Source: JBEVEP01 sp040512755
Lineage (GTDB): Bacteria; Pseudomonadota; Alphaproteobacteria; Rhizobiales; Rhizobiaceae
Assembly (NCBI GenBank): GCA_040512755.1
Contig: JBEVEP010000411.1
Coordinates: 1-41,731 of the forward strand
DNA: 41,731 nucleotides
Direction of reading: 5' to 3'
Part shown: piece after piece, positions 34,583-41,731 of the stretch
Numbering within the stretch: the stretch's first letter is position 1
Layout of the letters: each line of letters opens with the position of its first letter
Notes under the pieces: generated by a model
Database searches by the model: none
What the model saw: only the letters and a program-made list of their open reading frames with translations
What the model was told of the DNA's origin: nothing
Translations under genes and position numbers: made by a program

Positions 34583-34626
34583 CAATTCCAGGAAAAGTGG
34601 GAAGCGGTTTTCCGTTCGGAATTGCG
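34583..34626. repeat. Rhizobial-type intergenic palindromic repeat after ndvA
   Basis: Nested inverted repeats GCAATTCC (34583-34590) with GGAATTGC (34619-34626), and GGAAAA (34592-34597) with TTTTCC (34609-34614), form a 44-bp imperfect palindrome two bases after the ndvA stop. The sequence style matches short palindromic elements that recur between genes in Rhizobium-group genomes. It may double as the ndvA transcript end. Copy number cannot be judged from this window. Confidence 0.6.
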
Positions 34627-34721
34627 CCAAAGCAGGAACTCGGGGTTCAGCAACAAAACCCGAAACTCTGAACCGACAGCGAAGCCTTCCCGGCGATCAT
34701 CCGAAGCCTGTTCCCCGGACA

Positions 34722-37271
34722 TCATCCTTTGCTTAGAGACAGCATCTTGCGGCTTTTCTCGTAGCGGCTCCAAGGGTCGGGTGCTTCAAGTGCGTCCGAG
34801 AGGCTACGCCCACCGATACTGAATTCGGAAGGCGAGAGCCCCTCCAGCGCCTCCCAAGGAACCGGAACCGATACGGTCGCTCCCGCCTTGGCGCGGCTTG
34901 AATACGGGGCCACGGTGGTCGAACCGCGCCCATTGCGAAGGTAATCGATGAATACGCGTCCTTTGCGCGCCCTCTTCGAAAGCGTTGCCGTATAGCGGTC
35001 GGGATTTGTCTGTTCCATCGCGCGAGCAAAATCATGCGCAAACGTCTTCACTGTCGCCCAGTCTGCCTTAGGCTTCAGAGGCACGACCACATGAAACCCT
35101 TTGCCCCCTGAGGTTTTCAGGAAACTGGGCAGCTCGAGATCATCGAGCCTGGCCTTGACATCCAGCGTCGCCGCCCGAACGTCCGCTACGTTCAGTCCCT
35201 CGTCCGGATCGAGATCGAAGACAATCTGGTCGGGGGCGCCGATCGACTCCACCGTCGCGCCCCAGATGTGAATTTCGACGACTCCGAGCTGCACGAGCGC
35301 AGCGACGCCATCGAAATTCCGGATGAAGAGAATTTCTTCATTGTCTTCCGGATCCCTCGACTTGAAGATCGCCTCATGCATGCCCGGCATCGCATGCTTC
35401 TGAAAGAAACGCTGCCCGCCGATTCCGTCTGGCGCCCGAACGAGCGCCAAGGGGCGCTCGACGACGAAATCCTTCATGCGCGGCCATACCGCGGCGTAGT
35501 GGTTGAGCAGATCCTGCTTGGTCACGCCTTCGTCCGGCCAAAGTGCCTTGTCCGGGCTGGAAAGGACCACCGCAGTTCTCGGCGCCGAATTGCCCGCCGC
35601 CGGGGATGCGGCCTCGTTTTTGCCGCGCCGCTTGGCATTGGCCTCGCCTGACTTCGCTTCGCCGGCTGGTTCGGGCTTCTCCATGACTACCTCCCCGGCC
35701 GGCTTGTCTTCGCGCAGACCCTGGAACGACGCATGTCGAATGCTACCGCCCCTCGTCCACGAACGGAACTCGATTTCCGCAACGAGTTCGGGCTTGACCC
35801 ACACTATCCCCTTTTCCCGGCCCGCCGATCCCTGGAGGATTGACGCACCGGTGCAAACAGCGTCGAGCCTCTCCTTCAGCTCACTCGTCATCCTTCCGGA
35901 AAAGCCTGTGCCGACACGACCCGCGGGCTTCCAATCCTTGCCCTCCTTGTAGGCGAGGACCAGCGATCGCAGTCCTCTTCCCTTGACTTCCGATGGCACA
36001 TAACCGGCGATCACGAATTCCTGACGGAGCGAACATTTCGACTTGATCCAATCGTGGCCGCGGCCGCTGTGGTAGGCCGCATCGGCGCGTTTGGACACAA
36101 CGCCTTCCAGTCCCATGCGACAGGCATGCGCCAGCATGACCTTGCCCGGTTCCGTGAAATGCTCGCTGTAGCGCAGGACGCCTTCACCGCTCCCGTCGGA
36201 GAGGAGATCCCTGAGCTGCTCCTTGCGCTCGAGTAGCGGCTCGGAGGTCAGGTCTGTTCCATCGAGATGCAGGAGGTCGAATACATAGAAGAGCATTCGA
36301 TCCGTGCGATTTTCGGAAAGTGCAAGTTGAAGTTCGGAGAAGACGGAAATGCCGCTTCTGTTCAGAACGACAATGTCTCCGTCGACTATGGCGTGCGTCC
36401 CGAGCTTCTCCAGTGCCTCGGTGATGGGGCCGCCAAATCGGTCCGTCCAATCAAGCCCCGTACGGGTGTAGAGCTTCACTTTATCGCCGGAGACATGCGC
36501 CTGAATGCGATAGCCATCGAACTTGACTTCGTGAACCCATCCCTCGCCGGGTGGAGGACTGCTTTTCAGCCGGGCCAGGCATGGCGGGATGAAGCCAGGC
36601 ATCGCGGTCCGCGTCTTACTTGCGCCGGCCTTACCTTGCTTATCTGACCCTTCACCCTTGGCCTTTCCGGTTTTTTTCGCGCGAAGCGGCTTCGTTCCTC
36701 CAGCCGTATCCTCGATCGTCATGCCAGACTTCACGGACTGAGGGGCGTCCTCAAGAATGTCTCCTTTACGATCGGCGAATTCATCATCCGACTTGATCAA
36801 GAGCCAGCTATCGCGCTTCTCCCTGGGACGCTGTTTCAGCCGAACCAGATGCCACGTTCCGTTCAGTTTGTTTCCCTGAAGTTCGAAGCGGAGATGGCCT
36901 TTCTTCATACCCGCAGCCGGATCCCCTTCCGGCTTCCATATCCCCTCGTCCCAGACGATCACGGCGCCGGCGCCATACTCACCCTCAGGGATCGCGCCTT
37001 CAAAGGAGGCGTAATCGAGCGGGTGATCTTCAACATGGATTGCGAGCCTTCGCTCGGACGGGTCAAGGCTAGGCCCGCGGGTAACCGCCCAACTCCACAA
37101 CACGCCGTCATGTTCGAGGCGAAGATCATAGTGCAATCGCGTGGCGTCATGCTTGTGGATGACAAATATCCCGCCGCGCGACGGCGACCCCGCACGGCGG
37201 CTGGTTCGACCTGACGGTTCGCTGGTAACCCGGAAGTCCCGTTTGGCGCGATATCGCTCGAGATTTGCCAC
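34722..37271 (-). CDS. ligD: ATP-dependent DNA ligase LigD (phosphoesterase-ligase-polymerase)
   Basis: 849 aa. This is the multifunctional NHEJ ligase. Order of domains: 3'-phosphoesterase at about 35-160 (FVIHKHDATRLHYDLRLEHD, HVEDHPLDYASFEGAIPEGE), ATP-dependent ligase at about 225-520 with the nucleotidyl lysine Lys250 in EVKFDGYRIQ, and primase/polymerase at about 565-849 (LSSPDKALWPDEGVTKQDLL, the FDLDPDEG metal-binding aspartates, TSGGKGFHVVVPL). Linkers at about 190-225 and 525-562 are low-complexity, rich in K, G, A and E. The phosphoesterase-first order differs from the mycobacterial polymerase-first enzyme and is usual in rhizobia. It starts 12 bp after ku, with which it must act. 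Confidence 0.96.
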   Translation of the reverse strand: MANLERYRAKRDFRVTSEPSGRTSRRAGSPSRGGIFVIHKHDATRLHYDLRLEHDGVLWSWAVTRGPSLDPSERRLAIHVEDHPLDYASFEGAIPEGEYGAGAVIVWDEGIWKPEGDPAAGMKKGHLRFELQGNKLNGTWHLVRLKQRPREKRDSWLLIKSDDEFADRKGDILEDAPQSVKSGMTIEDTAGGTKPLRAKKTGKAKGEGSDKQGKAGASKTRTAMPGFIPPCLARLKSSPPPGEGWVHEVKFDGYRIQAHVSGDKVKLYTRTGLDWTDRFGGPITEALEKLGTHAIVDGDIVVLNRSGISVFSELQLALSENRTDRMLFYVFDLLHLDGTDLTSEPLLERKEQLRDLLSDGSGEGVLRYSEHFTEPGKVMLAHACRMGLEGVVSKRADAAYHSGRGHDWIKSKCSLRQEFVIAGYVPSEVKGRGLRSLVLAYKEGKDWKPAGRVGTGFSGRMTSELKERLDAVCTGASILQGSAGREKGIVWVKPELVAEIEFRSWTRGGSIRHASFQGLREDKPAGEVVMEKPEPAGEAKSGEANAKRRGKNEAASPAAGNSAPRTAVVLSSPDKALWPDEGVTKQDLLNHYAAVWPRMKDFVVERPLALVRAPDGIGGQRFFQKHAMPGMHEAIFKSRDPEDNEEILFIRNFDGVAALVQLGVVEIHIWGATVESIGAPDQIVFDLDPDEGLNVADVRAATLDVKARLDDLELPSFLKTSGGKGFHVVVPLKPKADWATVKTFAHDFARAMEQTNPDRYTATLSKRARKGRVFIDYLRNGRGSTTVAPYSSRAKAGATVSVPVPWEALEGLSPSEFSIGGRSLSDALEAPDPWSRYEKSRKMLSLSKG

Positions 37272-37283
37272 GATGCCGCCAGC

Positions 37284-38192
37284 TCAGCCAGCTTGACGCT
37301 TATGCGACGATGCCGGCTTCCTGCTGTTCCTCTTTGCTTTTGGGGTGGACCCACGTTTTCCAGCCTCGGGCTTCCGAGACCTGGAAGCAGCTGCGCGAGT
37401 GCTATCGCCTGCCTCGCCGGAGGAAAGACTCTCCTTCAGCGCATCGAAGAGATTGATCACATTGGATGGCTTCGACGGCTCCTTGGTTGCCGGCGCCTTG
37501 CGGCCAGACTTCTTCGCCCGGACGAGTTTGGTCAACGCCTGTTCATGTTTGTCCTTGAATTGCCCGGGATCGAACTTCGCCTGTTTTTTCTCGATGACGC
37601 GCATCGCCAGCTCAACAAGTTTGCCATCCGGCTTCGGCTCGTCGAATCCATCAATGATCTCGTCGGGCTGGCGAACGGTCTTGTCATAACGCAGTGTCGT
37701 GAGCAGCATGCCCTTTCCGAACGGTTCTATGGCGGCAGGCCGCTCACGCCGCCAAAGCACGATCCGTGTCAGGCCGACCATTTTCTTTTCCTCAAGCGCA
37801 GTCCTGATGACGGCAAATGCCTCCTCGGAGACTTCATCTGCCGGGGTTAGATAGTAAGGCATATCCAGATAGATTTTCTCGATGTCCGATTTGCTGACAA
37901 ACCTGTCGAGGCTGAGTGTGTGCGAAGACTCGATTTGCACCGCGTCGATCTCGTCCTCCTCGATCAGCAAAAACTCATCGCCGCCAAGCTCGTACCCTTT
38001 GACCTCATTCTTCTCCTCGACCGGCTTGCCGGTCGTGGCATCGACATACTGACGCCGAACAGTGTTTCCGGTTCTGCGATTCAGAATGTGAAAGACGATC
38101 TTTTCGCTTTCGGTCGTCGCGCTGGTGAGTTCGACAGCGCACGTCACCAGTGAAAGCTTCAAATACCCTTTCCAGGCAGGACGCGGGGCCAT
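37284..38192 (-). CDS. ku: Ku, bacterial NHEJ DNA-end-binding protein
   Basis: 302 aa. Ku homodimers encircle broken DNA ends and recruit LigD. The core is typical: AWKGYLKLSLVTCAVELTSA at the N-terminus, FHILNRRTGNTVRRQYVD, VEEKNEVKGYELGGDEFLLI, TLSLDRFVSKSDIEKIYLD, and GKGMLLTTLRYDKTVRQPDE. The C-terminal 60 residues are a basic, Lys/Arg/Ser-rich tail as found in many bacterial Ku proteins, which may bind DNA. The frame is open 91 codons further upstream, but that part does not resemble Ku; the ATG at 38192 (MAPRPAWKGYL) with GAGG upstream gives the standard N-terminus. It precedes ligD by 12 bp in one operon. Confidence 0.96.
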   Translation of the reverse strand: MAPRPAWKGYLKLSLVTCAVELTSATTESEKIVFHILNRRTGNTVRRQYVDATTGKPVEEKNEVKGYELGGDEFLLIEEDEIDAVQIESSHTLSLDRFVSKSDIEKIYLDMPYYLTPADEVSEEAFAVIRTALEEKKMVGLTRIVLWRRERPAAIEPFGKGMLLTTLRYDKTVRQPDEIIDGFDEPKPDGKLVELAMRVIEKKQAKFDPGQFKDKHEQALTKLVRAKKSGRKAPATKEPSKPSNVINLFDALKESLSSGEAGDSTRAAASRSRKPEAGKRGSTPKAKRNSRKPASSHKRQAG

Positions 38193-38280
38193 CGGCGCGT
38201 ATCCTCGTTCGCGGCAGGAGTTCGCTACATGCCTAACGCTGTTGATTGCGGCCGGTTCCTGCGGTTTTTCCGTGACGTGC

Positions 38281-38311
38281 AAACGAAGAAAGAGCCGGCC
38301 TTTCGACCGGC
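38281..38311 (-). terminator. Intrinsic-terminator-like hairpin pointing toward ku
   Basis: On the minus strand GCCGG (38311-38307) and CCGGC (38298-38294) form a GC stem around an 8-nt loop, followed by TCTTTCTTCGTTT. This is a good rho-independent terminator for a leftward transcript. It lies about 90 bp before the ku start, where no upstream coding gene of that strand exists, which points to a small RNA or an attenuated leader. Confidence 0.5.
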
Positions 38312-38402
38312 CCAAGAGCAAAGATGACGGGCCATGGGGTGGGGGATCACCCGTCACCGTTGCTGCAAACTCGCGAAGGGAAGAAAAGTTCCGGGGCTGT
38401 TC
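38285..38402 (-). ncRNA. Candidate small RNA or ku leader RNA
   Basis: A possible leftward transcript would start near 38402, just after CATATT (38417-38412) and a T-run, and end at the terminator at 38311-38281, giving about 118 nt. It contains the hairpin GACGGG / CCCGTC with a loop rich in C (CCCCCACCCC, 38345-38336), a layout seen in small RNAs that pair with Shine-Dalgarno sites, and a GGAA-CTTTTC-TTCC mini-hairpin near its 5' end. The -35 match is poor. It is a structural inference only and was not matched to a known family. Confidence 0.3.
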
Positions 38403-38738
38403 GAAAAAAACAATATGCGACTGGCCCGCTTTTGAATGTGCAAGGCGGACCGAAGGGCCTAACATTTATTTGTGTTCCAGGATTGCTGACACCCGCATCA
38501 CGGCGGCAGATTCTGGGCAGACGCGGTAGGAAAATTTTTCGCTGAATTGGTACTTGTTGGTTCGTGATCCCTTTGCGGCGCGGTATTTAGCGGCAAAAAG
38601 GAAAAATGTTCCGCACGCCCGCCAGTTCCGAAAAGCTGCCTGACTATGCCCTGCCGCCCGTGAGGGACGGCAACGACAAAATCAAGGTAGATACCGATAG
38701 ATTGGCCATTCAAGAGCCAGACAGAGCAAGGAGGCATC

Positions 38739-40127
38739 ATGGCCCGCCTTCACAAGCCATACGGATCCGTTCTGGAATTAATCGGAGAAACCCCGATTAT
38801 CGAGTTGACCAAGTTCGATGCCGGAAAATGCCGTCTGTTCATCAAGCTTGAAAGCCAAAACCCGGGCGGATCGATCAAGGATCGCATCGCGCTATCCATG
38901 ATTGCGGATGCCGAGCGCTATGGCCGGTTGGCGCCCGGTGGGACCATTGTCGAGGCAACGGCGGGCAATACAGGCCTCGGACTGGCCCAGGTGGGGATAC
39001 CAAAAGGATACCGTATCGTGCTGGTTGTTCCCGACAAAATGTCCCGTGAGAAAATCCAGCACCTCAGAGCCCTGGGCGCCGAGGTCCGCATGACCCGTTC
39101 GGACGTGGGCAAGGGCCATCCCGAGTACTATCAGGACATGGCCGAGAAGATCGCGGCAGGCACGCCCGGCGCCTTCTACGTGAACCAGTTCGCCAACCCG
39201 GCCAATCCCCTGGCCCATGAAACAACGACAGGTCCGGAAATCTGGGAACAGCTCGACAAGGATGTCGATGCCGTCGTCGTCGGCGTCGGCTCCGGCGGAA
39301 CCCTGACCGGTCTCGGCCGGTTTTTCAAGCAGGTGTCACCCAAGACTGAGATGGTGCTCGCCGATCCGGTCGGGTCGGTGCTTGCGCCTTTCATCAAGAC
39401 CGGGCGAATGGAGGAGGCTGGAAGCTGGACCGTCGAAGGCATCGGCGAAGACTTCGTCCCGCCGAATGCGGATCTCTCGCTGGTGGGCCGTGCCTATTCG
39501 ATTCCCGACAAGCAGAGCATGCTGGCAGTGCGCGATCTGCTTTCGAGGGAAGGGATTCTTGCCGGCTCCTCCTCCGGCACTTTGTTGTCTACTGCGCTTC
39601 GCTATTGCCGCGAGCAAAAGACCGCCAAGCGTGTCGTGACGTTCGTTTGTGACAGCGGCAACAAGTACCTCTCGAAGGTTTTCGACGATTTCTGGCTCGC
39701 GGAACAGGGGCTCTCGGAGGTGAAGCACCATGGCGATCTGCGGGATCTGGTCGCCCGCTCCCACCGCGAAGGTGGCACGGTCTTCGTCGGGCCGGACGAC
39801 ACGCTGCTCACCGCCTATGGCCGCATGCGCCGCGGCGATGTTTCGCAACTCCCGGTGTTGCACGACGGCAAGCTCGTCGGCATTGTCGATGAAAGCGACA
39901 TTCTGACTGTCGTCGAGGGGCCTTATCAGGGACGTTGGGACCGCTTCAACGGGCCGGTGCGCACGGCCATGGTGTCGGAGCTTCACATTCTGCAGGCCAG
40001 CCAATCACTCGATGCCTTGCTGCCTGTCTTCGACCGCAACGAAGTTGCGATCGTCTTCGACAAAGACGAGTTTGTCGGGCTAATCACCCGCATCGACCTG
40101 ATAAACCATTTGAGACGCAACCAATGA
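38739..40127 (+). CDS. Cystathionine beta-synthase (PLP enzyme with CBS-domain pair)
   Basis: 462 aa. It condenses serine (or a related donor) with homocysteine to cystathionine, the first step of reverse transsulfuration. The fold type II PLP domain fills residues 1-325: GETPIIEL, NPGGSIKDRIAL with the Schiff-base lysine Lys47, EATAGNTGLGLAQV binding the cofactor, and GVGSGGTLTGLGRF holding its phosphate. SSSGTLLSTALRYC follows. A pair of CBS domains (about 335-460; GDVSQLPVLHDGKLVGIVDESD and VAIVFDKDEFVGLITRIDL) forms the C-terminus, as in eukaryotic-type enzymes but without the haem N-terminus. An AGGAGG precedes the ATG. The stop overlaps the next start (ATGA), and that gene encodes the following pathway step, which supports this over O-acetylserine sulfhydrylase. 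Confidence 0.9.
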   Translation: MARLHKPYGSVLELIGETPIIELTKFDAGKCRLFIKLESQNPGGSIKDRIALSMIADAERYGRLAPGGTIVEATAGNTGLGLAQVGIPKGYRIVLVVPDKMSREKIQHLRALGAEVRMTRSDVGKGHPEYYQDMAEKIAAGTPGAFYVNQFANPANPLAHETTTGPEIWEQLDKDVDAVVVGVGSGGTLTGLGRFFKQVSPKTEMVLADPVGSVLAPFIKTGRMEEAGSWTVEGIGEDFVPPNADLSLVGRAYSIPDKQSMLAVRDLLSREGILAGSSSGTLLSTALRYCREQKTAKRVVTFVCDSGNKYLSKVFDDFWLAEQGLSEVKHHGDLRDLVARSHREGGTVFVGPDDTLLTAYGRMRRGDVSQLPVLHDGKLVGIVDESDILTVVEGPYQGRWDRFNGPVRTAMVSELHILQASQSLDALLPVFDRNEVAIVFDKDEFVGLITRIDLINHLRRNQ

Positions 40128-41293
40128 GCCACGCTCCCAGAAATCGCCTCGCCTTCTCCACGCGCACAATCCACGGCGGACAAAGCCATGATCCGACAAC
40201 CGGCGCGGTGATGGTCCCGATCTACGCGACGTCGACTTACGCCCAGCAAAGTCCGGGCGTACACAAGGGCTTCGAATATGGGCGCAGCCAAAACCCGACG
40301 CGGATGGCCTTCGAGCGGGCAATCGCTGATCTGGAGAGCGGTACGGCGGGCTTCGCCTTTGCATCTGGACTGGCAGGCATTGCTGCTGTTTTCGAACTGC
40401 TCGACGCCGGCGCCCATATCGTTGCTACCGACGATATCTATGGTGGCACCTTCCGGCTTCTCGAACGCGTACGCAAGCGTTCAGCCGGTCTCTCGGTGAC
40501 CTTTGCCGATTTCACCGATCCCGCATCAGTGGAGGCGGCTATCCGGCCCGATACACGGATGCTCTGGGTTGAGTCGCCGACCAATCCCCTCCTCCGTATC
40601 GTTGATCTCGAAGGGATCGCCGCCCTGGCAAAACGCAAGAACCTCATTTCGGTGGCAGACAACACTTTCTGCAGCCCCTATCTGCAACGGCCGCTGGAAC
40701 TCGGCATCGATATCGTCGTGCATTCAACGACAAAGTATCTCAACGGTCATTCCGACATGGTGGGAGGCTGCGTGGTCGTCGGCGAGAACGCTGACCTCCG
40801 GGATCGGATGAAATTCCTCCAGAACGCAGTCGGAGCGATCTCCGGCCCATTCGACAGCTTCCTTGCACTGAGAGGCATCAAGACGTTGGCGCTGAGAATG
40901 GAGCGCCACTCCTCCAACGGCCAGAAGATCGCCGAATGGCTGGAGCGGAGGCCGGACGTTCGTCGCGTCATTTATCCGGGCCTTCCAAGCCACCCTCAGC
41001 ACCATATCGCCAAGGCACAGATGCACGCCTTCGGGGGCATGCTGACAGTCGAACTTGACCGTGACCTCGCGGGAACGAAGCGTTTTCTGGAGCGCACTCA
41101 GCTTTTCACGCTGGCTGAAAGTTTGGGAGGGGTCGAAAGCCTCATCGAACACCCCGCCCTGATGACCCATGGCAGCATTCCTGCCGAGACTCGCGCAAGA
41201 ATAGGAATCTCCGACTCGCTGGTGCGACTTTCGGCTGGCATAGAGGACGCCGACGACCTGATAGCGGACCTTACCCAGGCACTGACCGCCTGA
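40124..41293 (+). CDS. Cystathionine gamma-lyase / gamma-synthase family PLP enzyme
   Basis: 389 aa of the Cys/Met-metabolism PLP family. The N-terminal FSTRTIHGGQSHDPTTGAVM and VPIYATSTYAQ are typical. EYGRSQNPTR binds PLP phosphate from the neighbouring subunit, and STTKYLNGHSDMVGG carries the Schiff-base lysine Lys204. The C-terminal SLGGVESLIEHPALMTH and RLSAGIEDADDLIADL complete the fold. Next to cystathionine beta-synthase the likely role is gamma-lyase, giving cysteine, 2-oxobutyrate and ammonia, although sequence alone does not separate lyase from synthase. The frame is open upstream inside the preceding gene, but the ATG at 40124 overlaps its stop and gives the normal N-terminus. Confidence 0.9.
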   Translation: MSHAPRNRLAFSTRTIHGGQSHDPTTGAVMVPIYATSTYAQQSPGVHKGFEYGRSQNPTRMAFERAIADLESGTAGFAFASGLAGIAAVFELLDAGAHIVATDDIYGGTFRLLERVRKRSAGLSVTFADFTDPASVEAAIRPDTRMLWVESPTNPLLRIVDLEGIAALAKRKNLISVADNTFCSPYLQRPLELGIDIVVHSTTKYLNGHSDMVGGCVVVGENADLRDRMKFLQNAVGAISGPFDSFLALRGIKTLALRMERHSSNGQKIAEWLERRPDVRRVIYPGLPSHPQHHIAKAQMHAFGGMLTVELDRDLAGTKRFLERTQLFTLAESLGGVESLIEHPALMTHGSIPAETRARIGISDSLVRLSAGIEDADDLIADLTQALTA

Positions 41294-41298
41294 ACGGG

Positions 41299-41333
41299 GC
41301 GCACTACAGCGTTTTCGGATGAATCCGATGCGC
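41299..41333. repeat. Intergenic palindromic element after the cystathionine gamma-lyase gene
   Basis: GCGCA (41299-41303) pairs with TGCGC (41329-41333), and inside it TCGGAT-GA-ATCCGA (41315-41328) is a perfect short palindrome. It begins five bases after the stop codon. Its style resembles mosaic palindromic elements of rhizobial genomes and it may end the transcript, but there is no T-run. Confidence 0.4.
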
Positions 41334-41555
41334 AAGAACGGCCCAAAGCCATCAGACAGGCAAATTGCCAGTTTCAGGGTTCGGGCGATTTGCTTAAGTC
41401 GAGGCACTTCGTCTGCCCGCGTGCATAGTCTACCGTTCGCCGCGAAAAAGGCGCCTGCCCCGTACACGAGCAGTCCCGGCGCGACGGTACGACTGCGGGG
41501 AACTCTCCAAAACAGTGATCTTTCCGCCCTGCGACTGAATGCCTAATCTGAGGGC

Positions 41556-41584
41556 TGGACAGGCGGGTACGGTATGGCTATATG
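41556..41584 (+). promoter_or_regulatory. Promoter of tRNA-Lys
   Basis: TGGACA (41556-41561) and TATATG (41579-41584) are 17 bp apart; the -10 region also reads CTATAT, the favoured alphaproteobacterial form. Transcription would start near 41591, about 23 bases before the mature tRNA. No other gene lies between. Confidence 0.6.
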
Positions 41585-41613
41585 CGCGCCATCCGTCAGT
41601 ATATCTGGCGCGT

Positions 41614-41689
<76 letters not shown>

Positions 41690-41731
41690 ATAATTTCAAC
41701 AACTTACGTGGATGGTTCGCTTTCGTTGTTT

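Larger units (their letters stand above)
38193..38738. other. 546-bp intergenic region between ku and cystathionine beta-synthase
   Basis: The two flanking genes are divergent. The left half holds the terminator-like hairpin and candidate small RNA described separately. In the right half an ATG at 38606 preceded by AAAAAGGAAAA begins an 81-codon frame that runs 113 bp into the cystathionine beta-synthase gene in another frame; it has no recognisable domain and I do not call it. I could not define a clear promoter for the rightward genes. Confidence 0.4.
41294..41613. other. 320-bp intergenic region before tRNA-Lys
   Basis: It holds the palindromic element at 41299-41333, a short GGCAAATTGCC palindrome at 41359-41369, the tRNA promoter at 41556-41584 and an inverted repeat CGCGCCA / TGGCGCG (41585-41591, 41606-41612) that ends one base before the tRNA. 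I see no coding region. Confidence 0.5.

Noticed and set aside
38606..38851. 81-codon frame preceded by AAGGAAAA before the cystathionine beta-synthase gene
   Set aside because: It overlaps 113 bp of the well-supported gene in another frame and shows no family features.

Overview
The window looks like chromosomal DNA of a high-GC alphaproteobacterium of the Rhizobiales, most likely a Mesorhizobium/Phyllobacteriaceae-type organism. This rests on a ChvB/NdvB-size cyclic beta-1,2-glucan synthase next to its NdvA/ChvA exporter, a heterotetrameric sarcosine oxidase operon (soxBDAG), a LigD of phosphoesterase-ligase-polymerase order beside Ku, and short palindromic intergenic repeats of rhizobial style. 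The genus is inference; no rRNA gene is present.

Layout. 1-785 (-): cut-off mechanosensitive channel with a DUF3772-type N-terminus. 980-6122 (+): soxB-soxD-soxA-soxG. 6134-6844 (-): nitroreductase, divergent from 7004-13858 (+): XRE-cupin regulator, DMGDH/SDH-like flavoprotein 1, PLP aminotransferase, DMGDH/SDH-like flavoprotein 2. 13899-20478 (-): a tightly packed seven-gene operon, in transcription order periplasmic binding protein, ABC ATPase, ABC permease, CodA-like deaminase, PCMH-type FAD oxidoreductase and two tandem flavodoxin-fold NAD(P)H oxidoreductases. 20722-21991 (+), divergent from it: a Rid-family protein and a creatininase-family hydrolase. 22066-23280 (-): YcaQ/AlkX-type DNA glycosylase. 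23998-34580 (+): ndvB and ndvA. 34722-38192 (-): ku-ligD (bacterial NHEJ). 38739-41293 (+): cystathionine beta-synthase and cystathionine gamma-lyase/synthase. 41614-41689 (+): tRNA-Lys(CTT).

How it fits together. From 980 to about 22,000 the window is one continuous block of uptake and catabolic genes for N-containing, probably N-methylated, small molecules. The ABC importer would bring in a heterocycle or amine, the deaminase and the creatininase-family hydrolase could deaminate or open a ring, the flavoproteins and aminotransferase could demethylate or oxidise and transaminate the product, and sarcosine oxidase would convert sarcosine to glycine plus a C1 unit. The individual families are clear. 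The pathway, its substrate and the link between the operons are my inference, and this is the best candidate for an undescribed system here. The second half (22-41.7 kb) is mostly core or housekeeping in character: DNA repair, periplasmic glucan, sulfur amino acids and a tRNA.

Non-coding points of interest are a cluster of perfect inverted repeats in the 717-bp region before ndvB, a 12-bp hairpin over the ndvB stop codon, a possible small RNA with a strong terminator upstream of ku, TTTTCA/TGAAAA repeats at the XRE-cupin gene, and a 15-codon reading frame that overlaps the GTG start of the creatininase-family gene.
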